A DNA stretch of 64,000 nt from Paraspadella gotoi (lineage: Eukaryota > Chaetognatha), in NCBI GenBank assembly GCA_051294375.1, contig CM119270.1, forward strand, positions 11,263,626-11,327,625, given 5' to 3'. Position 1 is the stretch's first letter. Each line of letters begins with the position of its first letter. This document shows, one piece after another, positions 45,418-57,633 of this stretch. The notes under the pieces are model-generated. The model did no database searches. It saw only the letters and a program-made list of their open reading frames with translations, and was not told the origin of the DNA. The position numbers were made by a program, and so were the translations under genes.

Positions 45418-46350
45418 ATGGATAACAAAGACAAGAATTTGATTGGAAAAAAGTATATAGACACTGACGAGATTTGGAATAAAATCGGTCAATTTGGAAA
45501 GTTTCAATGGATATTTTATTTTGTGATTTGCCTGCAAAGGTAAGTCTCGCAAAGAAATATTTTCTACCGGCTTCACTTTCTATTCTATAATTTACTTAAA
45601 ACTTTATTAAATCAATCAGCATAACCTTCGCGACCCACAATCTGGCGTCGGTATATCTCGCGGCCGATCAAAAGTTCCATTGCATCTCTCCTTACAATAG
45701 TGCAAACCTAACAGGCGAAGACCACTGCTTCCTAAAGAACAATTCCACAGAGACAGAGGTACGGATTTATCTGTAGACGCGTACGCCGTACACTCTTGAA
45801 ATCGAAAAAAACTTTTACAGCTTGTTTCTTATTAATGAAAGAAATATATTTTAAAACTTTAATATTAAGGTCTTCGATTACTTTTGGATTTTATTCGGTT
45901 CTCATTTAAATTGTCCCTCATTTGTTTTGTTATGTCATTCAAAAATTTTTTTCTACGTTAAATTCAGTTAAAAAACGAATGTCTAAATTGGGTAAGTTTT
46001 AAATTTCAAATTTCAAATTTCAAACTAGTAAGTAAACTATTAGGTTAAAAAAATGAAGAAAAATTCTGAAGATTGAAAAGTCCTTTATAATGTTTTATAC
46101 AAAGAAGTATTAAATTTGACCTCCTGCTGCACTTTAAAACTCAGGAATTCTGCGACGCTTGGTTTTTTGCGGAGGATTTTCGAACCTCATCCATCACGTC
46201 CGAAGTGAGAACGATTGATACATAAAGGAGGGAGATGATGATGATCTTAAAACTTGGATGCCCGAGCTCTTAGGGCAATCTCCCAGGGCAATCATTTTTA
46301 TTACGGGAGAATTTTGCCTGCCGCACGAGCGGTCTAAGGGCATTAATACT

Positions 46351-46413
<63 letters not shown>

Positions 46414-49400
46414 TTGAGAGTGATGACAGCACTAATTGACAATATTAAAAATCTAGACACACGTATTCTAAAATAATAAAAAACGTTGTACTAAAATAAA
46501 TGTCTGGGGGAAACTGTTGAAGGACAAATGTGAACTCAAAATTAAAACATACGTAATTCGGAGAGCACGAATAATGAAGAAACAACAAGAAAAAAGAAGA
46601 AAACAAGAAAGAAGTTAAATTTACAGGATATGATTAAGAATAAATACGAAAAATGACAAAAGAAACAAATGCAATTCTTTACATGCATTTTTTTTTCTAG
46701 TGGAACATCGTGTGCGATCAGAAATGGCTCCGTTCCGTCATCCAAGCTGTCTACATGGGAGGTCTGGTTGTCGGCAGCTTCTTCATGGGAGACCTGGCGG
46801 ACAGGTGATGAAAATAAAACGACTGATAATAACTCCGACTTACCGCTGCGAGCTGCTTGGCAAAGTTAGAGCGATTGGAATTTCGTCCTGATTAATCATT
46901 TCCCAAAATCTGTTTTTTCTTTCTTTTCTCCCCCTTCCCTCTACCTTCTTCCACCTCCTTCTCACCCCTCACAGGTTTGGCCGTGTCCCCGTCATCTTCG
47001 GCTCATCCCTCCTCCTTTTCTCTTCCTCCATCGCCACCGTCGTCTGTCCCGAGATCGTCTCCTTCAGCGTCGTCCGCTTTCTCAGCGGAGTCTCTCTGGC
47101 GGGAGTGCACAACACCGCCTACGTCTGGAGTGAGTGAGGCCGGTGGTTTTTTTGTTGTCATTGGTGTTTTGATTGTTGCAGTGACAAAGACAAGATTTAA
47201 TTGGGAGACCTCAGGATTAAAAAGTCTATCAAGTCACTCAAATATCCCGAAGGAATACCGGGACAAAATGTAATTCTGAATTTTGAGCGATTTTTTTTTT
47301 AAGAGGTTGAAATTTTATATCGTGGTAAATTGTAACTTTAAAACATTTTCTTTAAAAAAAAAATAATAACATTAAATATACAAATTTATCAACCAAATTC
47401 AACATGCTATTCTCTTTCTATCCTTTTCTGATTAAAGTCTTGGAGATGGTCGGCACAGACTACCGCGCTATGGCGGCTCTCGGATCTGAACTCTTTTGGT
47501 CTTTGGGATTTCTCCTCCTGGCCGCATCCGGATTTCTCTTCAGGGATTGGGTCAGATTGCAATTGGTCATTGGAGTCCCCACCGTCTGCTTTATTCTCTA
47601 CCGATGGTGAGTTTGGTTCAAAGATTTTGAGCCTTAACTTGAATCACTGATCGGTGAATTAATTGTGAACTTTCGCGCGCGTTCACATCTCAGGATTCTC
47701 CCAGAGTCTCCTCGCTGGCTGATCACACAATCACGCTTCGATGAGGCGGACCACGTGTTTCGCAAAGCGGCGAGGATCAACGGGACGGTTTTGCCGGAGG
47801 AGCTCAACCTAAGGACAGTGGTAAAGTTGGAGATTTAGAACCTATTACCTCTTCTCTCTCCCTCTCTCTCTCTCTCTCTTCCCTATCACACGCTCCCTCT
47901 CGCTCTCTACTCAACAACAAACCAAGTACCAGCGTCCTTTTCCTCAGATTGGGAAGTTCTCAGCAATACTCCAATAATACCATGGCCAGAACTTTTCCTG
48001 TTAAGAAAGGATTAAGAAACCCAAAACATAATCATCAGAGTATGCATTTCTTAAATCTGAAATACGTTNNNNNNNNNNNNNNNNNNNNNNNNNNNNNNNN
48101 NNNNNNNNNNNNNNNNNNNNNNNNNNNNNNNNNNNNNNNNNNNNNNNNNNNNNNNNNNNNNNNNNNNNCTTACCTCAACTTTGCCTTTATGGGATTTGTT
48201 GAGGTTAGTATTTAGGTTTTTATCGTAACGTATTGTATGAAATTGCTAAAAATATAAAATTATCCATTCATTTAATAAATTGTATTGTAACATTGTATTA
48301 TTTGTCGTCTGTGAGGGTTCAGGCCCGTTTTTCTTAATCGACGTACAGCGACTTCAACCTGGACTGATACGAAAAAACTTGTAATATAATTAAAACGAAG
48401 AACATTCGGGTTATAAAATTTGTTTATACTAATTATTAGTAAAAAAATACTAGATTTTTTTTCACCAATTCGTAAGATAGTTGTAGGGTTATAAACATTT
48501 TCCTCATAGGGTAAATTTTTGAAGAAACATTTTTTACTTTAAAATTTTTAATTTGAAAGTGGATCTTATTAGCAATCCTTCAGTTCCCATTAAAACAATT
48601 TAATTTTTTTTCATGCTTTATTTTTATGATTAGTAACATACTGATACTGATACTGATACGGATACTTCACAATCAGGGTTAATAGTTGTTAAATTGTTAA
48701 AAACTTAAAATTTGGACAAAAAAAATGAAGAAAAGTGACTCCGCGCTTGAGAGCCACTGTGACTATACTATTAAAAGATTCGGATATTTTTTTAGGTCAA
48801 CATAAATATCAATTAGTTTTTTAACTAATAAATGTTATAAAAAATTATACAAAGAAAGAATTACGAGTTTAATCAAATCTTTTCGTATCGCTCTAGATTG
48901 AAGTCCCAGTACTAGTTGCATCCTAAATTCATTCATACCTTCAGATTCCTGGTTTCCTTTTCTGCCTCATGACTTTATGGAAAATAAAAAGGCGAACGAT
49001 TCTCTGCAGCAGTTTTGCCGCAACCGGCATCGTGCTGCTAATGCGACTCGTCATTCCCTTCATACCCATAGATCCAGAATATGGTAAGATTGATTTTTTT
49101 AAGAGACCTTTTGATATTTATTCGGGTTTTTATTTAGACTTTGTAAAAGGCTTTTGTAACATTGGAGCGAACAGGATACTCAAATCAAGCAGACATTTTT
49201 TTTTCGAATGTTGAGTTGCCAATGACGAATCTAAACATAAAACCCTCCCAACCATATCCCTTAATCGCTCATTCAAGCGGAAGTACTCCGCTCGTTGGAC
49301 ACGACCTGCGCCATGTTGGGCAAGATGACGGCCTCCGCCTCTTTCGCTACGATGTACGTCTACACGACGGAAGCCTATCCGACCGTGATTCGCTCCTTGG

Positions 49401-49854
49401 GTCTCGGTGGCACTTCCATGCTGGCACGTCTGGGTGGCATGCTCGCTCCCTTTATGGCGCAAATGGTATAATGTGTTTTTTATTTATTTCAGGTTCAGGT
49501 AATTCATGACGTTTATTTTTGCTTACAGACTTACAGACTGATAGACAAAATAGACAAAACGCAACTTAGTACATGAGTCACGCAGATTGCATAATACAAT
49601 AATGCCGTATGTGAAATATGAAAGGACAAAGGAAAGAAAATATTGATTTTTGTTTTCCATAACAGATGCAAGAACAACCAAATATACCCCCCGCGCTCTT
49701 CGGCTCCTGCTCTCTCCTTGCCTCTATGTTGCTCATTCTTTTGCCCGAGACTCGCGGGAGACCTCTGCCAGAATCCATCGAAGAAGGAGAGAATTTCGGA
49801 CTGGATGATGGAAAAACAAAAGAGCAAGGAGAAGATCAGTACCGTGATATTTGA
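45418..49854 (+). CDS. SLC22-family organic cation/anion transporter (MFS), 11 exons
   Basis: A plasma-membrane facilitator of organic ions in the major facilitator superfamily; substrate unknown. Exons: 45418-45539, 45620-45758, 46145-46204, 46701-46804, 46975-47129, 47438-47606, 47694-47820, one partly lost in a gap (ends 48203), 48945-49083, 49278-49465 and 49666-49854 (TGA). Exon 1 gives the N-terminus and first helix, and exon 2 the extracellular loop with Cys and NLT/NNST sites. Family marks: WNIVCDQKW, the MFS loop GDLADRFGR, PESPRWLI, YLNFAFMGFVE, TEAYPTVIR and LPETRGRPLPE. Phases fit throughout. About 475 readable residues plus the gap, a little below the usual 500-600. Confidence 0.92.
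46353..46411. repeat. (GA)n microsatellite in an SLC22 intron
   Basis: About 59 bases of perfect GA dinucleotides. Confidence 0.95.
48070..48168. other. Assembly gap inside the SLC22 gene
   Basis: The gap removes the 5' part of the exon ending at 48,203; the first readable codons are TAC CTC AAC. Confidence 0.97.
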
Positions 49855-51073
49855 CTGGTAAAAATATAGATGTCAAGAAAAATCTGGTTCACAGAAATTA
49901 TTTTCTACATTTTTATTCCTATTGTCACTTTGTTTTGACGCTTTTATGCCATTTTTATCATTTTCCTTCTTGCACGATTATATTTATCCTCACACCGGTT
50001 CTTGTTGACTTTTTCGCCAATTCCGAGTTCATTGATATGTTTTCGATGCCCGTCCAAAATTGCTCAGGGAGTGCAGGTTTAAGTACATGTACGAAATTTC
50101 TGTTGGCTCTTAACTGAATTTACTTCTCGTAAACTTGGGATCAGCGTGTGACTCTCAAGTGAGAACGAATCCTGAGATTTTTCTCCGGGTTAATAATTTT
50201 TAATACGGATCCTGCGGAAACTATTTGCTATTTTGGTTGGTTTAATATTTAATAATAGGTATAATATTAAATTAGTAACACAATTGTTGTAGAATAATTT
50301 ATATATTATTATTAATTATCCGGACACAATTCAAATTACAACAATAAAAGTAATGAAGCGGTAATATAAATAACAAACCATAAAAAACAAAACACAAAAT
50401 TGAAATATTAAGTACAAGAATAAAATGTAAAAAAAGTCAGCAAAAAGTCTTAAAATTTTTGCGTGAAAAAGTTATCGGATGGGGTTATAGTTGTGTCGAA
50501 GATGAAATATGAAACCAAAAAGTTCACAATTAAATAAAAGTATTAAATAAAAATAAAAAACGTGGAAAAGATTCTTTTTCACTTTCACACAAAGCTACAC
50601 ATGCGAAAAAATTATAAATATCAAATTTGGCTTAAAATATGGATTTATTGCTTTTTTGTTTCACCCACGTAATGTGTAGTAAAATTTTAAAAAATAAGTT
50701 ATTGCATCTTACCTTAATTAATATATAACAACAAATATTCACACTATTCCTTTAAACAACAGTCATAAATAACTTGTAACATAGATTCAAACCAAACATA
50801 AAAACGAGATTGTGATTTCTCCATTAAAAACAAAAGAATCTATTCTATAGTCTTGTGAATATAACAAAATAAATATGCAAAAAATTCAGTTTTCGACAAA
50901 TAAGAAAAAAATGAAAAAGAACTCATAAATTATCGCAGGCAAAGAAAACCTTACAAAACATAATACAAGCGGCGGTTAGAGCAAAGTCAGTTTTTTTAAC
51001 TGTGAAATCGCCACGCGCGATCGCATTTCTAAGACTTCCCCCCCAAAAAAAAATTAAAATATCCCGAGCCTAT
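49855..51073. other. Spacer between convergent genes
   Basis: AT-rich with no supported exon. AATAAA at 50,343-50,348 could end the SLC22 transcript. Nothing else recognisable. Confidence 0.5.
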
Positions 51074-51372
51074 TTACAACGACCAGTACTGGTGCTTCTC
51101 CACGGCTTCCAGCGCCGCCTGGAAACCGTCGCGCTTCTCCGCCACCAGGCGCTGATCCCCGCACACCTGGCGGGCGAAATCGAACCAGGCGGAAAGGAGC
51201 GGCCGGTCGAGTCCCGTCTCCATGGCGACGGCGGGCACGCTGAGTCCGCGCGACCACCAGAAGAGAATTTCCAGGATTGATTGGAGAGATTGACGACTTT
51301 GGTCAGAAGATTCGTCTGAAATGAGAGAAAATGAAAGAAGTTAGAGATTTAGAGATGAGAGAGAGAGAGAGG

Positions 51373-51454
<82 letters not shown>

Positions 51455-54178
51455 AAGAAAGAAAGAAACAGTCACCTGACAGACCGACGTCCCTTTCCGC
51501 ATCCTTCGCCTTCGACGCATCTCCACTCGCATCCGTCCAACGCGCCCTCGACGCCACCGAAGAGTCTGCACTCGGCGCCGCATTCGCCGCAGGACATTTT
51601 TCGTCGCAGCAGCCGCCGGCTCATCAGCCACTTGACGGTGGCCTCCGTCTCCCGCGGGCAGATCTCGTGGAAGAACTGGCGAATCGTCCATCCAGGGAGG
51701 AGGAGCCTTTTCTTCACGAGAGGCGGCTTGCACGAGGCGGAGGCGGCGGAGGCGGAGGATGAAGCTTCCGGCGGGAGTTCCGGTGAGGGCGCCATGGCGC
51801 GCTTGACGGAAGTGGAGGCGACGGCGGCGTCGGAGTCCTTGGGGCATTCCGCCTTGTCGACGCCTTCTGGTTTTCTCTCCTTATCTTCCTCTTCTTCCTC
51901 CAGATTCGACGCTCGTCGATAGGAGGCGGAGCGGACGAACCGCTGGAGGCGGCCGGTGGGTCGGAGGCGAGAGGCTGCTGTCGCTGGGAGCGAGAAGACG
52001 GGAGCGGGGTCTGAGGCGGAGGGGGAGGCGGAGACGGCGCTGCTCTCTTTGGCCACGTTGTTGTTTTGGTTATTCTTTTCGTTGTTGTGATTTTTATTGT
52101 TTTTCTCGATGAAGAAAACCCGGTTGGTCTTGGCGCAACTCCTCACGGCCAGAGTCTCTTTGTTTACGTTGACGTTATTGTTGTTGACGCGGTCGGACGG
52201 GGACGAGATCGGCGTGGACGACGGCGAGGACGACGACGACGGAGACGAAGACGACGAAGAGGAGGAGGACGAGTTTAAGGAGGAAGAGGAGGATTGCGCC
52301 TGGAGGCTCTTGGCTCTCTCCTTGTTGTCCTTCTCTTTGGGGAGCGGGTTGGAGGATTCTGAAAGGGATTGAGGAAGGGGAAGATAATAGAATTTAAATA
52401 TCTTTTAAATTTAAATTGAACAATTTTTAAAAAGAGTGTTAGGAAAAAGAGTGGTAAAAAGAGAAATAGGGAAACATTAAAAGAAAAAAGACATTTTATC
52501 GAAATTTAAACCAATAGCCAGAAAGAAAAAGAAAAAGAGAAAAAACTCCAAAAAAAGAAACGAAGAAACTCACTCACTCGAGGTCAGGTTATTCCGTTTG
52601 AAGCTGAGCGTCGCTCGCAGCGCCCCAGGCGGTGGCGTTTGGATTGGTCGCACGTTGGTACAACGTTGGGCGAGCGGCGACGTCGTCGAATCGGCGTCAT
52701 CGCCATCGTCGTCGTCGTCGCGTCCGGCGTCGACGACGAGTTCCGGCGACGAGGGCGGAGTGAAGAAGACGGTATCGTTGCGAGAAGGAGAAGGAGCTGG
52801 AGAGAAGAAGAAGGACGTGAAGATTAGTTTAACAATATAAATATATATAAATAAATAAACAGATCTTAATCTTTTTAATAAATCAATTAATCATTCAATC
52901 AATCAAATCCTCACCGATTCCCGCCTCTTCTTCCTGCCTCAAGTCCCTCGTCGACTTCCTTCGATCTTCGGCTCCGACAGAATGAGATCGAATCATCGGA
53001 GATTTGGGTTTTTGGACTCCGGCCCTCACGATCACAGTTCGCCTGTGGGAAAAAAGAGGCCAATGAATAATAATAAAGATGATAATAATAATAATAATAA
53101 ATCCTGTGGAGAGAAAATAATGATAATGGATAATAATAGACAATAATGATTTGAGTCATTTTTAAATAGGGGGAAATCGTGATGCTCCCGAGTTGTGATG
53201 TTAAACTAGTCATTTATAAGTATAGTCTCGCAAAAAAAAAAAAGAAAAAAAAAGTAACCATCAAAAAAATAGATTTTTTTGGTAAACTATTAAAGAGTCA
53301 TTAAAAGGGAATAAAATAAAAACTTGGTGTTTTTTTGGTTTGAACTAGAGAGACTGAGTTGAGACAAGCATTAACAAGCAACGATTAAGCCAAGCTTTAA
53401 CTGACAACTGGATTGCGGATTGCGCCGCCAGAGGTCTGCAAACGGGCAATAAGGGTGACAAGCGGGCAGCTCGGCGGCTCCCCTCCCGGAGTTTCCCCTT
53501 TTTCGATGAAATTTGGAAAATCGATAAGAGGATGACTGCAACCACGCAAGGAGAGGAGTTGGATGATTAAGGCCGAATGCGGATGGAAAGGCAATGCAAG
53601 AAGCATGCAATGAGAGGTACCAAGAGATAAAGACAGAGAAAGAATGAGTTTTCTATGAAAAAACTGATGCTGATGCTGATGAAAAAACTGATGCTGATGC
53701 TCTGGATGCGTTCAAAATTTTGTTTTCTATTCAGAATTATCTTTATAAGCCGCGTTAGAAGGTAAGAACTATGTAATGCTGCATAATCTAAAAATATAGG
53801 TTTAAAAGCAACTTACCTTATCGTCGCGAATCTACTGTTTTCTACTTTGTTTTCCTTTTTGTTTTCTTTCTCTTTGTTTTCAGTTTTCATCGTAAATTTG
53901 TTCTCCAATTTGTTCTCCACGAATTTTTTTTCGAATTTGTTCTCCACTTTGTTGTCCACTTTGTTCTCCTTTTTGTTCCCTCCTTCCGCGAGGAAAGGAG
54001 GTAAGCGATGAGGACCGAGTTGCTGGGGCTGCCGTCCAAGGGGCTGGGGTTGCCGTCCCAAGTGCTGGGGATGCCGCGCCAGAGGCTGGGGGTGACGTCC
54101 GAGGGGCGGGGGTCGGTTGCTGGCTTCGCGCTTCGGTCCCTCGTTGTGGACGCGAGGGTGAAGGGCCAATTCCACCAT
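51074..54178 (-). CDS. ISXO2/Merlin transposase-derived protein lacking the DDE domain, five exons
   Basis: Exons (transcript order): 54178-53817, 53042-52915, 52796-52578, 52358-51476 and 51315-51074 (TAA). The first four join in phase; the last needs one base, probably an indel. About 610 residues. N-terminus: Pro/Gln repeats (LGRHPQPLARHPQHLGRQPQ) then Glu-Asn-Lys repeats. Middle: low-complexity Ser/Asn/Ala-rich. C-terminus: the ISXO2/IS1595 zinc ribbon (MSCGECGAECRLF, CEWRC, then a later CGK) and the helical segment (ILEILFWWSRGLSVPAVAME and WFDFARQVCGDQRL). Known transposases of this family continue into a DDE nuclease; here the frame stops about 25 residues later. This suggests a domesticated DNA-binding protein or a transposon-derived fragment fused to host exons. 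Confidence 0.72.
51357..51470. repeat. (GA)n microsatellite in the last intron of the ISXO2-like gene
   Basis: GA dinucleotides with GGA and GAAA breaks, directly beside the exon 4 donor (51,474-51,475). Confidence 0.93.
53817..54178 (-). CDS. First coding exon of the ISXO2-like gene, internally repetitive
   Basis: ATG at 54178 (MVELALHPRVHNEG), 362 bases, donor GATAAG followed by GTAAGT. It encodes four to five Pro-Gln-X-Leu-Gly/Ala-Arg units and then a run of ENK/ENKF/ENKV units. Phase 2 at the donor matches exon 2. An upstream extension of the frame without ATG is probably 5' untranslated. Confidence 0.65.
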
Positions 54179-54491
54179 GATGTAACGATGATGTAGAGAA
54201 AGTTTGATGTAGCGATGAAAGGATATGAAAAGAACGGCGAAGCGAGGAGAATTGATTTCGAATCGAATCGAAGGATGAAAAGGTAAACGTCGACAACGAC
54301 GACGATAATAACGACGAAATGAGATCGACGACGAAGTTTTTCTCAAAACATTTTCTTTCGGATTTCTCCGAATTTTGTTTTTAGTCAAAAATAGTCGGAC
54401 GAAGAAGACGAACGCGATGTTTTGACTTCCTTCCCTCGGACTCGCAATTTGAAGACTGACGATGAAGAAATCCGCCCTCGGGGTTTTAAAG

Positions 54492-54667
54492 GAGAGATGA
54501 GGAGGAGGAGGAGGAGGAGGAGGAGGAGGAGGACAGTTGGTATTGCAGTCTTCCTTTTCGTCGTCGTCGTCTTCGTCGTCGTCTTCGTCGTCGTCATTCT
54601 CCTTTGTCCCTCGTGTTCCTCATCATCATCTCTTCTTTAAGGTTTACGACATTCGCGGATATGCTCG

Positions 54668-54698
<31 letters not shown>

Positions 54699-54704
54699 TG
54701 TTCG
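54492..54704. repeat. GGA and CGT trinucleotide arrays in the 5' untranslated region
   Basis: (GGA)n at about 54,498-54,532 and CGT-rich arrays at about 54,558-54,596 and 54,668-54,700, between the TATA-like element and the start codon of the ISXO2-like gene. Confidence 0.8.
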
Positions 54705-54759
54705 ATCGATCTAATCCAAGATTTCTTTGTTTTCTCCGAACAGCGTTGGCGATCCACGT

Positions 54760-54765
54760 TATATA
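54760..54765 (-). promoter_or_regulatory. TATA-box candidate for the ISXO2-like gene
   Basis: On the - strand GTAGTATATAACGTGG precedes the GC-richer 5' untranslated sequence by the usual distance. The matching place in copy 2 (near 60,678) reads ATACTAC without the TATATA core. Confidence 0.4.
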
Positions 54766-54943
54766 CTACATTTGGCTAAAAAAAAATGATCATATTCTTA
54801 AAATAAAAAAATAGCAATATAAACATAATGCAAAAAATTAAAAAGTTTTGTATTTATTTAAAATTTTATATATACCATTATATTAAAATTATGATTTATA
54901 TTTATATTCAAGCCCAAAGAAGATAACAGCAGTCAACAAACAT

Positions 54944-55055
54944 TTAGGGCAGCCACTGGCAAGCAGTCTTTTGCTTTTGCTTTTGCTTTTGGGTGACAGG
55001 TGTAAATTTCTCGAGTCTCTCTTTTGACTTCCAGGAGACGAACTGGATAATCATC

Positions 55056-55092
<37 letters not shown>

Positions 55093-55093
55093 C

Positions 55094-55126
<33 letters not shown>

Positions 55127-55585
55127 TAAAATCAGGTTTTTCGGCCCGCTGGTGGCAGATGGGCGGGGGTTGATCCTTACGAGAGCTCCTGGGTGATTAG
55201 CGGCCGATTTTTTTTTGTTCTCAAGTATAATAATAGAAAAAAAAATTAATGGTGAAACATTTATAAACATAAACCTATATGTATATTGTTCAACTCACTT
55301 TTAAGCCTGGTCTTGCTCAATCAAAATTCCAGGGCGGAGTTTTGGCAAGGCTTTAAGTTTTTATTTAACTTTTATTACTTTACCTTGATTGTTTTGAATA
55401 CGTTTAGGCTGTAATATAAATAGTATATATAATATATATGTATATATATCTATCATCCTTACTTCTGTAGTATCGGAAACATCGACCTGAGAAACTTTTT
55501 CTTTTTTGTCGTGAAGTCGACGAAGACCGAAGGTGAGTTCGTTCGTGACTTCGATTCGTCTCGTCTGATCTTGTGAATCTAACAT
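54944..55585 (-). CDS. Putative small gene or exon pair, unrecognised
   Basis: An ATG at 55585 opens a 41-codon segment (MLDSQDQTRRIEVTNELTFG, later QVDVSDTTE) ending at a GTAAGG donor (55,462-55,461). A possible final exon at about 55,038-54,935 follows ATCCAG and reads RLLEVKRETREIYTCHPKAK to a TGA, but its phase does not match directly, so a middle exon or indel is needed. An upstream GTGAGT donor after CACAGAG (near 55,610) could end a 5' leader exon. Codon use looks coding-like, but this is weak evidence. Confidence 0.3.
55061..55127. repeat. (GA)n microsatellite, copy 1 block
   Basis: GA dinucleotides with GGAGAC and GGA breaks; the counterpart in copy 2 (60,984-61,060) is more broken. 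Confidence 0.85.
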
Positions 55586-56247
55586 TCGTCGGCGAGAGAT
55601 TAACGAAAACTCACCTCTGTGATTCGCGAAATCTTCACATACTAAAGAAACGAGTTTTGGGAACAGATTTTCACAGTCATAAATCTTATGAAAAACGAAT
55701 GTTCACAACTCTTAAATCACCAAGTTTTAAAACTGACTCGATATTTGAAAAAAAAAAATTTTTATGAAATTTATTTTTTTTAAATAGTTGACATGATTTA
55801 TAGTTTGATTTTTGGCAGTTTTCATTCACCGAATTTATTTTAGAAGAATGGGAGGAAGTGGAGAGAAGAAGATGAAAAGAGGATAAAGTAGAAAAATGAG
55901 GGTCGAAAATGAAATGAGAGTGAAAATAAACCAAGCGGAAAAAAAAAATAAGAAAAAAATAGATTTCCCTTTTGAAAAACTCCATTTCACATCTGGTTTC
56001 GTATTTGAGCCGAAGGATAAAAACAGACGGCAAAAAAGAGAAGCAGATGCCGAGCGAGAAGACGGCAGACCCGCAGACCTGATTCAGGCGGAGAACATCG
56101 TCGTCGACTTCTTTTCAGATTCTTCGTTATTTAACGAAAAATATTATTAATAAGAAACTAAGTTTGAATAGATTCAACTCTTTCTTTCTTTTCTTTCATC
56201 TTTCTTGCTTTCTTTTCTTTTCTTTTCATTTCTTTTCATTTCTTTTC

Positions 56248-56249
56248 TC

Positions 56250-56321
<72 letters not shown>

Positions 56322-56346
56322 TCCTTCTTTCTTTCTTTCTTTCTTT
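56248..56346. repeat. (TTTC)n microsatellite, copy 1 block
   Basis: Nearly perfect TTTC repeats; the counterpart in copy 2 (about 62,150-62,290) is irregular, with many one-base length changes. Confidence 0.9.
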
Positions 56347-56576
56347 CACAATCGATAAACGTTAGAAAGCCACAACTCCAAGCGACGAGCAACAGCCTTC
56401 GTCACTTCCTGATTTTTTCCGGAAATAAAATAGAAAGTGACCCAGAACTGTATGAAGGGTCCGCATTGTCCGCATTTCGGGTCGTCATTGTCGGGCAGGC
56501 AATATCGATGCGGCGTCATCCAGACGGCGATCGAGATGGAATCGGCAAAGCCAAAGGATGGGATGAAGGAACTCAT
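56346..56576 (-). CDS. Hypothetical 76-residue protein with CxxC-like cysteines
   Basis: ATG in an ACAATGA context opens a 76-codon frame closed by TGA at the edge of the TTTC array. Third-position GC is high through the 5' half, unlike the surroundings. The product reads MSSFIPSFGFADSISIAVWM, then HRYCLPDNDDPKCGQCG and a helical end (EVTKAVARRLELWLSNVYRL). No family recognised; it could be a terminal exon. The same frame is broken by indels in copy 2 (62,304-62,537). Confidence 0.4.
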   Translation of the reverse strand: MSSFIPSFGFADSISIAVWMTPHRYCLPDNDDPKCGQCGPFIQFWVTFYFISGKNQEVTKAVARRLELWLSNVYRL

Positions 56577-57167
56577 TGTTTCTCTTCAAAGAACCGAAAT
56601 TTTTCTTACGAGTTAAGGAAGGAAAATAAAGGAGGAGAAGCGCGTGGATTCTAATCCATCTGAGGCTTAATGCTCATGTCTGTCGTTCATCTTTCATTAA
56701 TTCGGTCAAATAACGCTCTTCCTTTATATTTTAGTCTCTTTTCAATGAACGTTTGCTATAGGTTATAATGGAGCACCTACCGTTTCGTCTTGTGAGTACT
56801 AATGCTCGTTTTCGTACATCTTGTCTTTTCAATTTTCCCACTATACAATGTATAGTCTACATAGATTTGCTTAACTCATTCGTTTTTTTCACGATTGACT
56901 ATTTCTGCTTTTTCTTTCGGTGTACGTTCTTAGTTAATCATTTTCCAGTGAGGGTTTTTCCTTCTTTTTTTTTTTAGTTTGAACGTTCGAAGTCATTCGT
57001 CGTCATTCGTCTCTTCGTCGTTTGTCGTTTTTTCGCTCTCCTTTTTCGTCAGTCGAACGAGGCAAAGAAGGGTTTTGGGTGTCACCCTTCGGGGGACCCT
57101 GAGGCGGAGCACGCGACAAATGCAGTCGTCCTCGTCGTCGTCGTAATCGTCGTCGTCGACTTCGTCG

Positions 57168-57199
57168 TTATCGTCACGCCTCGTGATTCGTGACGATAA
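57168..57199. other. Hairpin with 11-bp arms
   Basis: TTATCGTCACG and CGTGACGATAA flank a 10-base loop. Also present in copy 2 near 63,124, with one inserted base in the second arm. Confidence 0.5.
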
Positions 57200-57593
57200 C
57201 CTTTGGGCGTTATACAGATATTTTTGCAAGCGAAACAGGAAAAAAAGGAAAAAATAGGAGGATCGATTAAAACGTCAAAAAGAAAGAGATTTGTGAATTT
57301 CGACGACCGAGAATAAAATTATGGTTTTTAGGTGTTTCTGTCTAAGGAAACCAATATTTTTTTTTCCCTTTAACTCACTATCAACTGATTTAGGAGTCAA
57401 TTTCTTTCACTTTCTTGCTAAACGGCCCCACTAAAATACATTACATTTCTGTACAGTATATTTTTCTAAATAAGTGAAGATCGTTTACCTAAGTTTTTGT
57501 AAACAAATTTTTTCGCCTTTTTCGATCTTTACTTTGTCAGCCTTTGTTATTCGATCTTTAACTTTCGGCGAAAGTTTTTAATTAGCGCAATTT

Positions 57594-57633
<40 letters not shown>

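Larger units (their letters stand above)
53821..57464. repeat. 3.65 kb duplicated block, copy 1
   Basis: Matches 59,722-63,422 almost end to end in the same orientation, including exon 1 and promoter of the ISXO2-like gene, GA and TTTC arrays and the small frames at 55,463 and 56,346. Differences are mostly one-base indels. Copy 1 keeps the frames open. Confidence 0.92.

Noticed and set aside
51054-51257. 67-codon Arg/Gly-rich frame on the - strand
   Set aside because: A shadow of the ISXO2-like last exon, whose true frame contains the WFDFARQVC helix.
53663-53705. CTGATG-rich segment as a hammerhead core
   Set aside because: Simple CTGATG repeats with no GAAA, stem II or cleavage triplet.
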